Of a stretch of 64,000 nt of DNA, positions 63,862-64,000 are shown piece after piece. The notes under the pieces were generated by a model, which was given only the letters and a program-made list of their open reading frames with translations, made no database searches and was not told the origin of the DNA. The translations under genes were made by a program, and so were the position numbers. Numbering within the stretch: the first letter of the stretch is position 1; every line of letters begins with the position of its first letter. This DNA is from Thiolapillus brandeum (GTDB taxonomy: Bacteria; Pseudomonadota; Gammaproteobacteria; Chromatiales; Chromatiaceae). The stretch spans positions 62,001 to 126,000 of the forward strand of contig NZ_AP012273.1 in assembly GCF_000828615.1 (NCBI RefSeq), written 5' to 3'.

Positions 63862-64000
63862 AGAAACTGCTCGTCACCGGCGGTGCCGGTTTTATCGGTT
63901 CGGCGGTGATTCGCCATCTCATCGGGAACACCGACTACCAGGTGGTGAACCTGGACAAGCTCACCTACGCGGGCAACCTGGAATCCCTGGCGCCCGTATC
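63858..64000 (+). CDS. rfbB: dTDP-glucose 4,6-dehydratase, N-terminal part (truncated by window edge)
   Basis: 47 complete codons: [17 protein letters not shown] with the Rossmann GxxGxxG, then [16 protein letters not shown], the hallmark of RmlB/RfbB. Second step of dTDP-rhamnose synthesis, so the glycan locus continues to the right. Related NAD-dependent sugar epimerases are less likely given the [10 protein letters not shown] motif. Confidence 0.9.
   Translation, partial: MKKLLVTGGAGFIGSAVIRHLIGNTDYQVVNLDKLTYAGNLESLAPV

Overview
The window is about 64 kb of a gammaproteobacterial chromosome with roughly 55-60% GC in the core genes. The gene orders trpE-trpG-trpD-trpC-crp-osmC, prmA-(DUF3426)-dusB-fis-purH-purD, hemC-hemD-...-hemX-hemY and a Vibrio TonB2/TtpC-like energy-transduction cluster all point to Gammaproteobacteria. 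A pyrophosphate-dependent phosphofructokinase beside a soluble pyrophosphatase, SelO, and a glutathione-linked peroxiredoxin-glutaredoxin fusion would fit a sulfur-oxidising or methylotroph-like lineage (Chromatiales or relatives). That placement is inference; no rRNA or tRNA gene is visible in the window.

Layout. 1-5.6 kb: tryptophan biosynthesis (the first gene is cut by the window edge), then convergent crp and an OsmC/VOC pair. 5.6-6.9 kb: apaG-apaH. 7.1-16.9 kb: a probable peptide-uptake module made of an S9 peptidase, a divergent TonB-dependent receptor, and a six-gene TonB system (DUF3450, TtpC-like, ExbB, ExbD, TonB, TPR). 17-19 kb: a lower-GC OafA-type acyltransferase. 19-21.7 kb: quinone oxidoreductase, a uracil-DNA-glycosylase-family protein, a PhnA-like protein and a VanZ-like protein. 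21.7-28.2 kb: purD, purH, fis, dusB, a DUF3426 protein and prmA, followed by a thioredoxin-like gene. 28.3-33.7 kb: a haem operon with a dicarboxylate/amino-acid symporter between hemD and hemX. 33.7-37.6 kb: glutathione reductase, peroxiredoxin-glutaredoxin fusion and SelO.

37.6-47.9 kb is an accessory island with lower GC and no housekeeping genes. It holds a serine recombinase coupled to a truncated type I methyltransferase (hsdM) remnant, then a small charged protein behind a good promoter and a strong terminator. After that comes a four-gene set: a papain-like cysteine-peptidase-fold protein, an unrecognised basic protein, an alpha-helical protein, and a large protein with a PIN-like nuclease domain and a helical C-terminus. 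A transposase remnant and an AT-rich beta-helix secreted protein end the island. The four-gene set is the best candidate here for an undescribed conflict or defence system. Its defence role rests on domain logic and location, not on homology to a known system.

48-54.8 kb: a tight minus-strand run of ppa, a YfcE-like phosphodiesterase, moaC, a TPR-GGDEF protein and engB, next to a 2-Cys peroxiredoxin, a small conserved protein and PPi-phosphofructokinase. 55-56.4 kb: an adenylate-kinase-like protein fused to a long histone-H1-like lysine-rich tail. 56.4-64 kb: the start of a surface-glycan locus (GT-C-like membrane protein, two sulfotransferases, polysaccharide deacetylase, a protein with two tandem WaaP-like kinase domains, a carbamoyltransferase, and the start of dTDP-glucose 4,6-dehydratase).
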